Both the position numbers and the translations under genes were made by a program. The notes below the pieces were generated by a model. It did no database searches. It worked only from the letters and a program-made list of their open reading frames with translations, and had not been told where the DNA came from. Positions 50,600 to 59,972 of a stretch of 64,000 nucleotides of DNA are shown here, piece after piece. Location: assembly GCF_003858635.1 (NCBI RefSeq), contig NZ_RQJO01000010.1, positions 682,001 through 746,000 on the forward strand, read 5' to 3'. The DNA is from Larkinella rosea. Its GTDB lineage: Bacteria; Bacteroidota; Bacteroidia; Cytophagales; Spirosomataceae. Numbering within the stretch: the first letter of the stretch is position 1; every line of letters begins with the position of its first letter.

Positions 50600-51053
50600 G
50601 TTCTTCAAAATCCTTCCAATCAAAACAGGGATTGTTCTTATTCTTAGCATCCTCCGGATTTCGACCGGTTTTTCGCAGCACCAGCACGCTACACAAATGG
50701 AGAAAAAACCGGATCCGCTGAGTTTTGCCCCGGTTTTTGCGACAATGCTCACCGACCCGGAATTAAAGGACTATAAAATGGAGTCGTCGCTGATGACGGT
50801 TGCGCCGGGTGGCCAGGATACCGTAGCCCATCGGCACGACGCCGAACTTTTTGGGTATATCGTGGAAGGAAAAGTAGAAATCGGGCTCGACAAAGGTGTC
50901 CCGAAAACCTATACCGCCGGGCAAATGTTTTACGAGAAACGAAACGTAATGCACTCATTGACCCGCAATCCGGACCCAACAACGCCCGCCAGCGTGTTGA
51001 TCATTTTTATCATTAAAAATGGTCGGCCAGGTTATACAAAGGAATATAAATAG
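50598..51053 (+). CDS. secreted cupin-domain protein
   Basis: The 151-residue product has a signal peptide (MFFKILPIKTGIVLILSILR..FSQ) and one cupin domain (about 55-140): PGGQDTVAHRHDAELFGYIVEGKVEIG with the metal-type H, H and E ligands, and QMFYEKRNVMHSL with a further histidine. Small exported cupins often bind metal and act on or sense small ligands; the function is unknown. Translation may be controlled by the hairpin at its start codon. Confidence 0.85.
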   Translation: MFFKILPIKTGIVLILSILRISTGFSQHQHATQMEKKPDPLSFAPVFATMLTDPELKDYKMESSLMTVAPGGQDTVAHRHDAELFGYIVEGKVEIGLDKGVPKTYTAGQMFYEKRNVMHSLTRNPDPTTPASVLIIFIIKNGRPGYTKEYK

Positions 51054-51069
51054 CATACGCAAATAGATC

Positions 51070-51117
51070 AAAAGTGCTCAGCTATTGAATAAAACAGCAT
51101 CGCTACCGAGCACTTTT
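51070..51117. terminator. candidate bidirectional terminator
   Basis: AAAAGTGCTC (51070-51079) and GAGCACTTTT (51108-51117) form a perfect 10-bp stem with a 28-base loop between convergent genes (stops at 51053 and 51126). The A/T ends give short U-tracts in both directions. Confidence 0.55.
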
Positions 51118-51125
51118 GCAGGTGT

Positions 51126-52349
51126 TCAATTTTTAGTAATAATCATTTCAATCTGTTCCGACAACCGTTGAAATCCCGTCAATCCTTCGTCTTTAAAAAC
51201 AATTTTTCCGGAAGGGTCAATAACAATAAAGGTTGGATAGGATGATACCGAAAATTGTATCGCATAGATACTGTTCGTTTGTGAATCAAATAACTGAGTC
51301 CAGTCAATTTCTCTTTTCTTCAGGAAGTTTTCTACGATTCCAATATTTTTATCGTAACACACCCCAATCATCGTTATTTTTTGTTTATCGAGCGTTGTAT
51401 GCAGTTTCTTCAAATCCGGCAGGATTTTTAGGCAGGGCGCGCACCAAGTGCCCCAAAAATCCAGTAAAATGTACTTTCCCTTCAATTTTTGCGACAAAAC
51501 CGGTGCGTTCGACATTACATCGCTTCCCGAAAAATCAGCCGCCAGAAAGCCAACCTTGCTTCCGTAAACATCTGATTTCAAATTCATTGATTCCAGATAA
51601 ATGGAATCTCCGGCTGGAGATATCTTTTCAAACAGAAACTTACTATTCCCGACTAAAATAATATCTCCTTTTACGTACTTGTTATCGGCTTTATACGTGC
51701 TTTTTATTGTTTTGATGTCAATCCGATCCGGAACAACAAGCAGATACGAAGAGGTTTTTGAGAAATCAAAAATGTTTTTTGAAAACAAAACCAGCTTATA
51801 CGAGGCTGTATCCACTTTTAGTTGAGTATACCGGTACTGGTAAGGTCGCACCATAAAATGAATCTTATTTTCCAGCGGATCACCATGATCAATGTTTAGC
51901 TGAACGGGTTTAATGATTGAATAATCAAATTGGATTGGCAGCGTTTTTCCGGCTATTTTTAAATCGGTTGTAAATCGTTTGTAATTACCCTTCGTAGGAC
52001 TTTTTAACGTATCCGGAAAATACACTACCTGATCGTCCGACAGGTCCTGATTAAAATTCGCATCAATGATAATATAATCCACATTTGACGTAGTTCTTCC
52101 AATCAAAACGGCAATTTCTGTATTAAAATCAGGGAGTTTTATACTCCGGGATAAGGAATAATATTTCGACTCAAGCTTTGGTAGTTTTACATTGATGTGG
52201 TTCTTGGCGGGATGGATATACGTAAAGGAATTCGCCGTAGAATCAAACACGCTGGTAAGCAGGTAGGCTTGTGATTGATGCTGTGAAAATGCGTCAAGTG
52301 AGCTGCCTATCAGAAATTGAATGCATGTAATCAACAGCCAGTTTTTCAT
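51126..52349 (-). CDS. TlpA-like thioredoxin-fold exported protein
   Basis: The 407-residue product has a signal-like N-terminus (ITCIQFLIGSSLDAFSQ), a large beta-rich N-terminal domain (about 25-260) without a recognised family, and a C-terminal thioredoxin-like domain (about 275-405) with WGTWCAPCLKILPDLKKL, the active-site CxxC. The fusion is common in Bacteroidota TlpA-type proteins, which reduce or form disulfides in the periplasm. The gene is clearly AT-rich compared with its flanks and holds only one AAAACCG heptamer, so it may be acquired. Confidence 0.85.
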   Translation of the reverse strand: MKNWLLITCIQFLIGSSLDAFSQHQSQAYLLTSVFDSTANSFTYIHPAKNHINVKLPKLESKYYSLSRSIKLPDFNTEIAVLIGRTTSNVDYIIIDANFNQDLSDDQVVYFPDTLKSPTKGNYKRFTTDLKIAGKTLPIQFDYSIIKPVQLNIDHGDPLENKIHFMVRPYQYRYTQLKVDTASYKLVLFSKNIFDFSKTSSYLLVVPDRIDIKTIKSTYKADNKYVKGDIILVGNSKFLFEKISPAGDSIYLESMNLKSDVYGSKVGFLAADFSGSDVMSNAPVLSQKLKGKYILLDFWGTWCAPCLKILPDLKKLHTTLDKQKITMIGVCYDKNIGIVENFLKKREIDWTQLFDSQTNSIYAIQFSVSSYPTFIVIDPSGKIVFKDEGLTGFQRLSEQIEMIITKN

Positions 52350-52560
52350 GAAAGTCGGAAGCTAGTTGGTACTATTTTGGCGGATTTACTCCTATTGACT
52401 GAAATTTATCAGCCGATCTTCGTCAAAATCCGCCAGACAACCCAAAGTAACTAACAAATAAGTTTAATAACTAATTTATTAGTTATTCTTTTCACTAAAA
52501 AGCTTACTTCTTTCTGATGATATTTGTTTTTTGCTACCAAATCGGCCCATCCTGACCTTT

Positions 52561-55371
52561 ATGAAGTTAGTTTGCCATTGCCTTTTCTATTTTTTGCTGC
52601 TCAGCTTGAATGCCTGGGCCGTCAAAAACGCCCCTCCCACGCTAACCCGACTCCGGTGCGACTACCGTGATAATCCGCTGGGTATCGAGCGTCGTCAGCC
52701 CCGGTTAAGCTGGCAGCTGGTGTCGGATATTCGGGGGCAAAAACAAACCGCCTACCGGATTCTGGTGTCCGATAATCCAAAGTTACTAGCGGCCAATCAG
52801 GGCGATTTCTGGGATTCGGGCAAACAGGTTTCCGACCAGTCCATTCAGGTGGTTTACGAGGGAAAACCGCTGCGGGCCAGTCGGCTGTATTTCTGGAAGG
52901 TGCAGACCTGGGACAAGGACGGCCAACCCTCGGCCTGGAGTAAAACCGCATCCTGGCAAATGGGTTTGCTGACGCCAGCCGATTGGGGAAAGGCGCAGTG
53001 GATTGCCCTGGAAGACCTGCCCGCGTCGGAGCGAATTGTTCCGTTTGTTCACAATCCCGTGTCGAAAAAACCGCTCGGAGACCGGAAATCGGCGCAGAAC
53101 GCACTGCCGCAATTCCGCAAAGAGTTTACGCTAAAAAAACCGCTGAAACGGGCCACCGCCTTTATTTCTGGTTTAGGTCATTATGAATTGAGTCTCAACG
53201 GACAGCGGGTGAAAGATCACTTCATCGATCCCGGCTGGACCAATTACGACCAATACGCCCTGTATGCTACCTACGATTTGACGCCCTCACTCGCTAAAGG
53301 CACCAATGTGGTAAGCGTACTGCTCGGCAACGGTTTTTACAACATTCCCGTGGAGCGATACCGGAAAATTGTGGGCTCGTTTGGTTATCCGAAACTGATT
53401 TGCAAGCTCCAGCTGGAATATATCGACGGCACGCAGGAAGAAGTTGTTACCGATCAGTCCTGGAAAGTAACCAAAAGTCCGATCACGTATTCCAGCATTT
53501 ACGGCGGAGAAGACTGGAATGCCACGCTGGAGCAGACCGGCTGGATGTCAGCCGGTTATGATGATTCGAACTGGCAAATCCCGCTCGTCGTTCAGGGGCC
53601 GCCCCGGTTGCATTCGCAAACCGCTCCGCCCGTAAAAATCATGGAAACGTTTGCGCCCGTGCGGATAACGGAGCCGAAAGCGGGTATTTTCGTTGTCGAT
53701 CTGGGACAGAATATGTCTGGTATTCCGCAGATTTCGGTACGGGGAAAAACCGGCTCGGTCGTCAGAATTACACCCGGCGAATTGCTGGGCAACGATAGTC
53801 TGGTGACCCAGCAGGCCACCGGCGATCCGCATTTTTATCAATACACGCTAAAGGGAAGCGGTACCGAAACCTGGCAGCCGCGCTTTACGTACTACGGTTT
53901 TCGGTACCTGCAAATTGAAGGAGCGGTTCCCGATCAACGTTTGGTCAGTACGGTTTCAAACCCGCCAGGCGATTTACCGGTGCTGACCGCCGTGAAAGGG
54001 TTGCACATCCGGGGTTCGGCCGAAACCGTCGGGACGTTTTCGTGTTCGAACGAGCTCTTCAACCGCATCGACCGACTGATTGACTGGGCCATTAAAAGCA
54101 ACATGGTCAGCACGTTAACGGACTGTCCGCACCGCGAAAAACTGGGCTGGCTGGAAGAAACCCACCTCATGAGCGGTTCGGCCCGCTACACCTACGATCT
54201 GGCAACGCTATTGCCAAAAATTATCCAAGATATGCAGTCGGCACAGCTGGCAAACGGCCTGATTCCGGACATTGCGCCGGAATACACTGCTTTTGTGAGC
54301 GGTTTTCGCGATTCGCCCGAATGGGGCAGCGCGGGGGCGATTCTTCCCTGGTATACGTACCAATGGTACGGCGATAAAAGCATTCTGCTGGACAGTTACG
54401 ACATGATGAAAAAGTACGTAAACTACCTGGGGACCAAAGCCAGTGACCACATTCTGACCCACGGATTGGGCGATTGGTGCGATCTGGGGCCAAAACCGCC
54501 CGGCGAATCGCAGCTGACGCCGAAAGGCATTACAGCGACGGCTACGTATTACTATGACCTGACGATTCTGGAAAAAACCGCCCGTTTGCTCAGAAAAACC
54601 GCCGATGCCGATCACTATCGCCAACTGGCCGAAAGCGTCAAACAGGCGTTCAACAGAAAATATTACGATGCAGAGAAAGGCTACTATGGCTCTGGGAGTC
54701 AGACCTCTAACGCCATGCCGATTTACATGAATCTGGTGACGCCCGAAAATAAAGCCGCTGTTACGGCGAGTTTGCTGAAGAGTCTCCAAGAAAACAACTA
54801 TAGCCTGACGGCGGGCGGCATCGGGTTCCGGTATCTGCTGCTGGCGCTGACGAAAGTCGATGCGTCGGACGCCATTTATGCCATGAACAACCGCTCGGAT
54901 GTGCCCGGCTACGGTTACCAACTGGCCCACGGCGCCACCGCACTGACCGAATCCTGGCCCGCGCTGCGGTTTGTATCCAACAATCATTTCATGCTCGGGC
55001 ACCTCATGGAATGGCTCTACAGCGGTCTGGGTGGCATTCAGCAGGACGAAAACGTGCCGGGTTTCAAAGCCATCGTGATCAAACCGGAGGTGGTGGGCGA
55101 CATCACGCACACCAACGTTCGGTACGTTTCGCCCTACGGCCCGATCCGGAGCGAATGGAAGAAAACCGGTTCGCAACTCGAGCTAACGGTGAGCATTCCG
55201 GCCAACACAACGGCAACGGTTTTTCTGCCGGCATCGACTGCCGACCGGATTTCCGAAAGCGGAAAATCGCTTGAAAACCGCAATGACATCAAGGTTCTTC
55301 GGACTGAAAATGGCAAATCCGGGCTGGGCATTGGCTCGGGGACATACGTATTTTCGGTGAAGGGACAATAA
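52561..55371 (+). CDS. alpha-L-rhamnosidase, GH78
   Basis: The ATG at 52561 gives a signal peptide (MKLVCHCLFYFLLLSLNAWA); the frame opens 10 codons earlier. The 936-residue product follows the GH78 plan: an N-terminal fibronectin-like domain (LRCDYRDNPLGIERRQPRLSW), the carbohydrate-binding beta domain (ALFISGLGHYELSLNGQRV-like), and the (alpha/alpha)6 barrel with TLTDCPHREKLGWLEETHLM, where the acidic catalytic residues lie, and RFVSNNHFMLGHLMEWLYSGLGGI; a final beta domain follows. It removes terminal alpha-L-rhamnose from plant polysaccharides or glycosides in the periplasm. Neighbouring GH2 and GH36-like genes suggest a shared substrate. Confidence 0.94.
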   Translation: MKLVCHCLFYFLLLSLNAWAVKNAPPTLTRLRCDYRDNPLGIERRQPRLSWQLVSDIRGQKQTAYRILVSDNPKLLAANQGDFWDSGKQVSDQSIQVVYEGKPLRASRLYFWKVQTWDKDGQPSAWSKTASWQMGLLTPADWGKAQWIALEDLPASERIVPFVHNPVSKKPLGDRKSAQNALPQFRKEFTLKKPLKRATAFISGLGHYELSLNGQRVKDHFIDPGWTNYDQYALYATYDLTPSLAKGTNVVSVLLGNGFYNIPVERYRKIVGSFGYPKLICKLQLEYIDGTQEEVVTDQSWKVTKSPITYSSIYGGEDWNATLEQTGWMSAGYDDSNWQIPLVVQGPPRLHSQTAPPVKIMETFAPVRITEPKAGIFVVDLGQNMSGIPQISVRGKTGSVVRITPGELLGNDSLVTQQATGDPHFYQYTLKGSGTETWQPRFTYYGFRYLQIEGAVPDQRLVSTVSNPPGDLPVLTAVKGLHIRGSAETVGTFSCSNELFNRIDRLIDWAIKSNMVSTLTDCPHREKLGWLEETHLMSGSARYTYDLATLLPKIIQDMQSAQLANGLIPDIAPEYTAFVSGFRDSPEWGSAGAILPWYTYQWYGDKSILLDSYDMMKKYVNYLGTKASDHILTHGLGDWCDLGPKPPGESQLTPKGITATATYYYDLTILEKTARLLRKTADADHYRQLAESVKQAFNRKYYDAEKGYYGSGSQTSNAMPIYMNLVTPENKAAVTASLLKSLQENNYSLTAGGIGFRYLLLALTKVDASDAIYAMNNRSDVPGYGYQLAHGATALTESWPALRFVSNNHFMLGHLMEWLYSGLGGIQQDENVPGFKAIVIKPEVVGDITHTNVRYVSPYGPIRSEWKKTGSQLELTVSIPANTTATVFLPASTADRISESGKSLENRNDIKVLRTENGKSGLGIGSGTYVFSVKGQ

Positions 55372-55470
55372 CCTGAAATTACCTAAAACCAACTAACTGC
55401 TAATCCCCTTTTCGATAACGCTGGAAATATCTCCTACCCCGCTTGTAGAAAATCGTTTGTTATAGCTGTG

Positions 55471-56535
55471 TTATTTCTGATTAAAATAAGGCATTATGTA
55501 TTTTATCAGTAAATCAAAAGGCAGTTTTGATTTTGAAGAATTGTAGCTGTTTCCCGTAAATGTTACCACCAGATCTAAATCTCGGATCACCATAATATAC
55601 TGTCCACCATTTCCGGAAGCAAAAACAACCGAGTGTTTGAATTTTTCGGTCTTTATTTCTTCAGAATACCAGGCATAACCATAATATGTAGGCTGTGGGA
55701 AAGCGGTTTTATTTTTAGAAATCCGCACATTTGAAAAGTTTTCGATTTTTATAAGTCCCTTTGTCATTCTTTTTATCCATTTCGCGGCAACAACCCTTTT
55801 GTTATTAAAAACACCCTCATTTAAAACTAATTGCCCAATTTTGTTCATATCTCTCGGAGAAATATAAAAAGAACCCGCCGTCATTTCGTGGCCAACCGGA
55901 TCTTTAGTCCACCTGTATTTGGTAATGCCCAAAGGCTTGAATAGATAGTTATCTGCAAAATCTGAAACCGTCATGTGTGTAGCATGAGCAATGATACCCC
56001 CTAACAGCATTGAGTTAATTGATGTATAATCCCACTGAGTACCTGGTTTATTTTTTATTGGTAGATCAAGGCAAAACTTTATCCAGTCTTGTGTATTTGC
56101 CATGTCGTCTTCACAATCTTTGCTTCCTTCCCATTCTTCGCAATCAAAACCAGACTTCATCTCCAGCAAGTGCTCAATGGTCATGCTGTCTTTTAAAGTA
56201 TTCCAGTTTCCATATGGCTTATATTCCGGAAAAAAAGTATATACTTTTTCATGCACATTTTTAATAAATCCTTTGTCAATGGCAATACCAATCAAAATTG
56301 CCGTAACTGATTTAAAAGAAGAGCGGGAATCATGCAGACTATCTTTATTTAACTGATGAAAATAATTCTCGAAAATAAGTTTGCCACGTTGGGTTATCGT
56401 AATTCCTTCAAGGTTAGGATAAGTGCCATTACTCCCTGCAATCGCAATACTATCCAGGAGATTTGCACGAATTTGTTGGGCACTTCCGGATGAGCAAAAT
56501 AGCAGTAGTGGCATTAGAATCTTAAATAAGTTCAT
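55471..56535 (-). CDS. serine hydrolase, class C beta-lactamase family
   Basis: The 354-residue product has a signal peptide (LLLFCSSGSAQQ). Motifs are DSRSSFKSVTAILIG with the SxxK nucleophile pair, YTSINSMLLG as the YxN-like motif, and ASGNGGQYIMVI as the HxG-like end box. This is the class C/esterase branch (DUF302-free AmpC-like), whose members cleave D-amino acid peptides or esters as well as beta-lactams. It is AT-rich, has only one copy of the local AAAACCG word and sits among AT-rich genes, which points to acquisition. Substrate unknown. Confidence 0.88.
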   Translation of the reverse strand: MNLFKILMPLLLFCSSGSAQQIRANLLDSIAIAGSNGTYPNLEGITITQRGKLIFENYFHQLNKDSLHDSRSSFKSVTAILIGIAIDKGFIKNVHEKVYTFFPEYKPYGNWNTLKDSMTIEHLLEMKSGFDCEEWEGSKDCEDDMANTQDWIKFCLDLPIKNKPGTQWDYTSINSMLLGGIIAHATHMTVSDFADNYLFKPLGITKYRWTKDPVGHEMTAGSFYISPRDMNKIGQLVLNEGVFNNKRVVAAKWIKRMTKGLIKIENFSNVRISKNKTAFPQPTYYGYAWYSEEIKTEKFKHSVVFASGNGGQYIMVIRDLDLVVTFTGNSYNSSKSKLPFDLLIKYIMPYFNQK

Positions 56536-56693
56536 TAATTAGTTGCGTTTGGGGAAAGAATACGGATCCTGGTGCTTTATAAATTACGCAGCGGTATTAA
56601 CAAAAATAAAGCAATTCTAATGGTGGTATATGCGGGTGTTGGGGTTCCATTTCACTGATCAATTTCCAACATAAATTTTCTCACTCATAAGGT

Positions 56694-56723
56694 AAAAAAG
56701 TGCCGGATTTTCGAATCCGGCAC
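56694..56723 (-). terminator. intrinsic terminator of the lipocalin-like lipoprotein gene
   Basis: GTGCCGGATT and AATCCGGCAC form a perfect 10-bp stem with a four-base loop (CGAA on the minus strand), followed on that strand by six T residues (56694-56699). It lies 18 bases past the stop at 56741. Confidence 0.9.
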
Positions 56724-56740
56724 CAATAATGACTTCCGGC

Positions 56741-57289
56741 TTACAGCGCTTTGCCCTTTGCCAGAATCTGAAGCGTTTTATACTCCGGTTCCTTCGTGAA
56801 ATCAATCGTACCTCCTGCATCTTTATCCAGTGTATACAACAGGTATTCGCCAACAAACCCAACGACCATTTCATCGAGCGTAGGATTCGTTTTTGTAATA
56901 TCCGCATTGGCACTGGCAAGGTCGATGGCTGTGCTGGTCAGACTATTGATGGTCATGTTAATGGTCGTATTATCTGCATCGGTTATCGAAAGCATTTTAT
57001 CGCTGTTTGACAATTTCCATTTACCCGATACGGTTTTTCCCCCATCAAGATAGGATATGGTATTGTCTTTATTAAATGTAATGACATTATCATCGCCAAA
57101 TAAAGCGCCACTTTTGGTGGGAATTGAATACGTTTTGGCGTTTGTTTTAACGCTGATGTCAGTGAATGACCATTTACGAACCAGTAAACTTGCGGTGTCG
57201 GGCGCTACGGATTCTTCTTCGGATTTGGAACAGCCAAACAACGTCAGCGTAAACAGGCAGGTAACGAATAGATAAATTTTAATTTTCAT
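56741..57289 (-). CDS. lipocalin-like lipoprotein
   Basis: The 182-residue product begins with a lipoprotein signal (YLFVTCLFTLTLFGC, lipidation near residue 20) followed by an acidic Ser/Glu stretch. The core (about 35-140) has LLVRKWSFTDISVKTNAK, GDDNVITFNKDNTISYLDGGKTVSGKWKLSNSDKMLSI, the usual pattern of Bacteroidota lipocalin-like (calycin) lipoproteins. A charged C-terminal segment follows. It is AT-rich like its neighbour at 55471. It may bind a small hydrophobic ligand at the cell surface. Confidence 0.78.
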   Translation of the reverse strand: MKIKIYLFVTCLFTLTLFGCSKSEEESVAPDTASLLVRKWSFTDISVKTNAKTYSIPTKSGALFGDDNVITFNKDNTISYLDGGKTVSGKWKLSNSDKMLSITDADNTTINMTINSLTSTAIDLASANADITKTNPTLDEMVVGFVGEYLLYTLDKDAGGTIDFTKEPEYKTLQILAKGKAL

Positions 57290-57440
57290 TTTGAATAGAA
57301 TAAAGAAGTTATAAAAATGATTAAAAATGCCTTAAATGTACAATCAATAATTAATATTATATAGTGTACAACTAAATGAATTCAGAAGTAGCAATTCCGG
57401 TCACAATTAATTAATCCGGGAAGTATTGATTTACTGCCAT

Positions 57441-59867
57441 TTACCGCACAGAAACCGTAATCTCCCCCGCCAGCAAACCCGGCGCCGTGGCCTTCAACGT
57501 CAGGATTCCCGGTTTGCCATTCGGGCGCAGAATCGCCAGACAACGGCCCCGGAACGTTGATTTTTGTGGTTTCTGAAAACTGCTCAGATCCGTCGGATTG
57601 GCGTTGCCGACCCCCGCCAGCTGGCCTTCCCCGCTGAACTGAAACGAAACCGGAACCGCTGCCGACGGAATCCGATTACCGTTTTCATCGACCACCTCCA
57701 CGGCGACGTACGACAAATCGTTGCGATCGGCGCGGACGACCGAACGGTCGGCTTTGAGCCGAAGACGATGCGGTTTTCCGGCGGTCTTCAGCTCAACCGA
57801 ACCGACTGGTTTGCCGTTTTCAAAACCGGTTGCTTTCAAAACACCCGGCTGATAGGGAACCGTAAATGTGGCCGTAACAGACGTGTCCGGTATCGTTTGC
57901 TCACCGATCACTTTCCCGTTTAACTCCAGTTTTACCAACGGACTGCGCGAAAAAACCCGCACCTGCAGCGGTTGTCCTTCCGCGCCCGCCCAGGTCCAGC
58001 TCGGCTGTTCGTCCGGCCAGCCCCAATTGGTGACGGTTTCTTTCATGCCGGCCGGAATCGGGCTGTGCACTGCCAGTTCGATTGGACTGTTCCGCCAGAC
58101 CACATCCCGGTAATGCGACTGCGGTTTTTTGAAACCGATCAGGTCGAGATCCCCGCAATAGGCGTTGAACCACGGCCACGGAAAAACCGCAATCGTGCTG
58201 TCTTTGTCGGTTTTCGGCTGCAAAAGCGAATGCCCGATGGCGGTTTCGCCCATGTAATCCATCGCCGTCCAGACAAAATCACCGATGACATAGGGGTGTT
58301 TTTCCACCATCTGCCAGTTCTGGAAAGCTTCTTTGGCGAACGTTTCCGTTCCGACCATCACCCGATCCGGATGGCGCTGGTGGTCCGATTCGTAATTTTT
58401 CCACTCGTAATTGTAACCGCCAATGTCCAGCAGCGCGAAAGCCGGGTCGGAGTCGGTCCAGACCTTGCCGGGATGTTCCCAAAACACGCAAAGCGCTTCC
58501 GTTACGGGTCGGGTGGGGTCCAGCCGACGGGCTTCCTCGGTCAACTTTTTCGTGATGGCCAGCCCCGACGGTTCGGCGCGTTCGTTGATTTCGTTGCCAA
58601 TACTCCAGATCACCACCGACGGATGGTTGCGGTCGCGGTGAATCATGGCCTGCAAATCCCGCTGCCACCATTCATCGAAAAACCGGTGGTAATCCTGCGG
58701 TTTTTTGGGCCGCTGCCACATGTCGAACGCTTCGTCGATGACGAGCAGCCCCAGCCGGTCGCAGGCATCCAGAAACGCCGTCGACGGTGGATTGTGGCTC
58801 GTCCGAACGGCATTGAATCCGTTGGCTTTCAGGAGTTCCACCTTGCGTTCCTCGGCCCGGTCGATGGCCACGGCACCCAGCGGCCCGTTGTCGTGGTGAA
58901 CACAACCGCCTTTCATCAAAAACCGCTTCCCGTTCAGCAGAAAACCGGTTTGGGCACTGTAGGCAATCGACCGGATGCCGGTGGCCGTCGTCACGCTGTC
59001 GAGCCGTTTTTTACCGGCAAGAAGCACGACTTTGGTTTGGTACAAGCGGGGCGTCGCGGGCGACCAGCGTTGCGGATTGGCAATCGTAATCAGTTGCTTT
59101 CCCTCAGTTTGTCCGTTGGCTCTTACGGTAATCGTTTGCTGATTTTTGCCGACGGTTTTCCCATTCGGCGCGATCAACGAAGTTTGTAAAGTGATTGGAA
59201 CCGGTTTTCCGGACGGGTTTTCGACAGTGGTAACAACCTGTATCTGAGCGGCTTTCTCGGAAACCTGCGGTGTGGTAATCGAAATACCGAAAGGTGCAAT
59301 GTGAACCGGTTCGGCAACGGTCAGCCAGACGTGCCGGTAAATACCCGAACCGGTGTACCAGCGGCTGTTTTTGCCGCTATTTTTTACCCGAACCGCCAGC
59401 ACATTTTCCTGCCCCGGCGGCAGCAAATGGGGTGTCAAATCGTAAAAAAAGGGCGTATACCCGTACGCATGGTAGCCCAGGTGATGCCCGTTCAGCCAAA
59501 CGTCGGTTTCCATGTGAACGCCATCGAAATAAATGGATACGGTTTTCCCTTTTTCAGATGGACCGATTTTGAACGCCTTCCGGTACCAGCCCGTGCCGCC
59601 AACCGTATAACCGGTGGATGTGGCCCCGACGCTGGCCCGCGAAAACGGCCCGGCTACCTGGTCCGGGCTTTGGTTCGGCAGATCTTCGATGCTCCAGTCG
59701 TGGGGTAAATCGAGTTTTCGCCAGCTGGCGTCGTTGAAGTCGCGGCTTTCGGCGGTTACGGTGCTGTCTTTCAAAAACCGCCAGTCCGCGTCGAAAAGCC
59801 GGGTTCGTGATTGGGCGAAGGCGTGGATTGTAGACAGAAAACTACAGGTTATTAGTAGAAATTTCAT
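57441..59867 (-). CDS. beta-galactosidase family GH2 glycosidase
   Basis: The 808-residue product has a signal peptide (FLLITCSFLSTIHAFAQ). Domain order is GH2 sugar-binding (WRKLDLPHDWSIEDL, VWLNGHHLGYHAYGYTPF), Ig-like, (beta/alpha)8 catalytic (GGCVHHDNGPLGA, NAVRTSHNPPS, VIWSIGNEINERAEPSG, with the acid/base Glu in GNEIN, and the nucleophile Glu in GTETF) and a C-terminal beta part that ends early, near LRLKADRSVVRADRNDLSYVAVEV. Such exported GH2 enzymes remove beta-linked galactose or related sugars. It follows the GH36-like gene across a 33-bp perfect hairpin. Confidence 0.93.
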   Translation of the reverse strand: MKFLLITCSFLSTIHAFAQSRTRLFDADWRFLKDSTVTAESRDFNDASWRKLDLPHDWSIEDLPNQSPDQVAGPFSRASVGATSTGYTVGGTGWYRKAFKIGPSEKGKTVSIYFDGVHMETDVWLNGHHLGYHAYGYTPFFYDLTPHLLPPGQENVLAVRVKNSGKNSRWYTGSGIYRHVWLTVAEPVHIAPFGISITTPQVSEKAAQIQVVTTVENPSGKPVPITLQTSLIAPNGKTVGKNQQTITVRANGQTEGKQLITIANPQRWSPATPRLYQTKVVLLAGKKRLDSVTTATGIRSIAYSAQTGFLLNGKRFLMKGGCVHHDNGPLGAVAIDRAEERKVELLKANGFNAVRTSHNPPSTAFLDACDRLGLLVIDEAFDMWQRPKKPQDYHRFFDEWWQRDLQAMIHRDRNHPSVVIWSIGNEINERAEPSGLAITKKLTEEARRLDPTRPVTEALCVFWEHPGKVWTDSDPAFALLDIGGYNYEWKNYESDHQRHPDRVMVGTETFAKEAFQNWQMVEKHPYVIGDFVWTAMDYMGETAIGHSLLQPKTDKDSTIAVFPWPWFNAYCGDLDLIGFKKPQSHYRDVVWRNSPIELAVHSPIPAGMKETVTNWGWPDEQPSWTWAGAEGQPLQVRVFSRSPLVKLELNGKVIGEQTIPDTSVTATFTVPYQPGVLKATGFENGKPVGSVELKTAGKPHRLRLKADRSVVRADRNDLSYVAVEVVDENGNRIPSAAVPVSFQFSGEGQLAGVGNANPTDLSSFQKPQKSTFRGRCLAILRPNGKPGILTLKATAPGLLAGEITVSVR

Positions 59868-59884
59868 ATTTATGGTAAGAGTTA

Positions 59885-59960
59885 TTTCGCGGAGTTAAGC
59901 GGAGGTTAGCAGAGTTTAACAGAGAAAAAACTCTGCTAACCTCCGCTTAACTCCGCGAAA
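59885..59960. repeat. perfect 33-bp stuttered-word hairpin
   Basis: The left arm (59885-59917) and right arm (59928-59960) are exact reverse complements over 33 bases around a 10-base loop. Each arm consists of three variants of a ten-base word (GCGGAGTTAA, GCGGAGGTTA, GCAGAGTTTA). It is the only one of these elements with no mismatch. It lies between the GH36-like stop (59973) and the GH2 start (59867). No long U-tract follows on the minus strand. Confidence 0.92.
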
Positions 59961-59972
59961 CAATTTACTTTC

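Noticed and set aside
57972-59189. A 405-codon plus-strand frame opposite the GH2 gene
   Set aside because: Antisense shadow of the GH2 catalytic domain, with no signal, motif or promoter.
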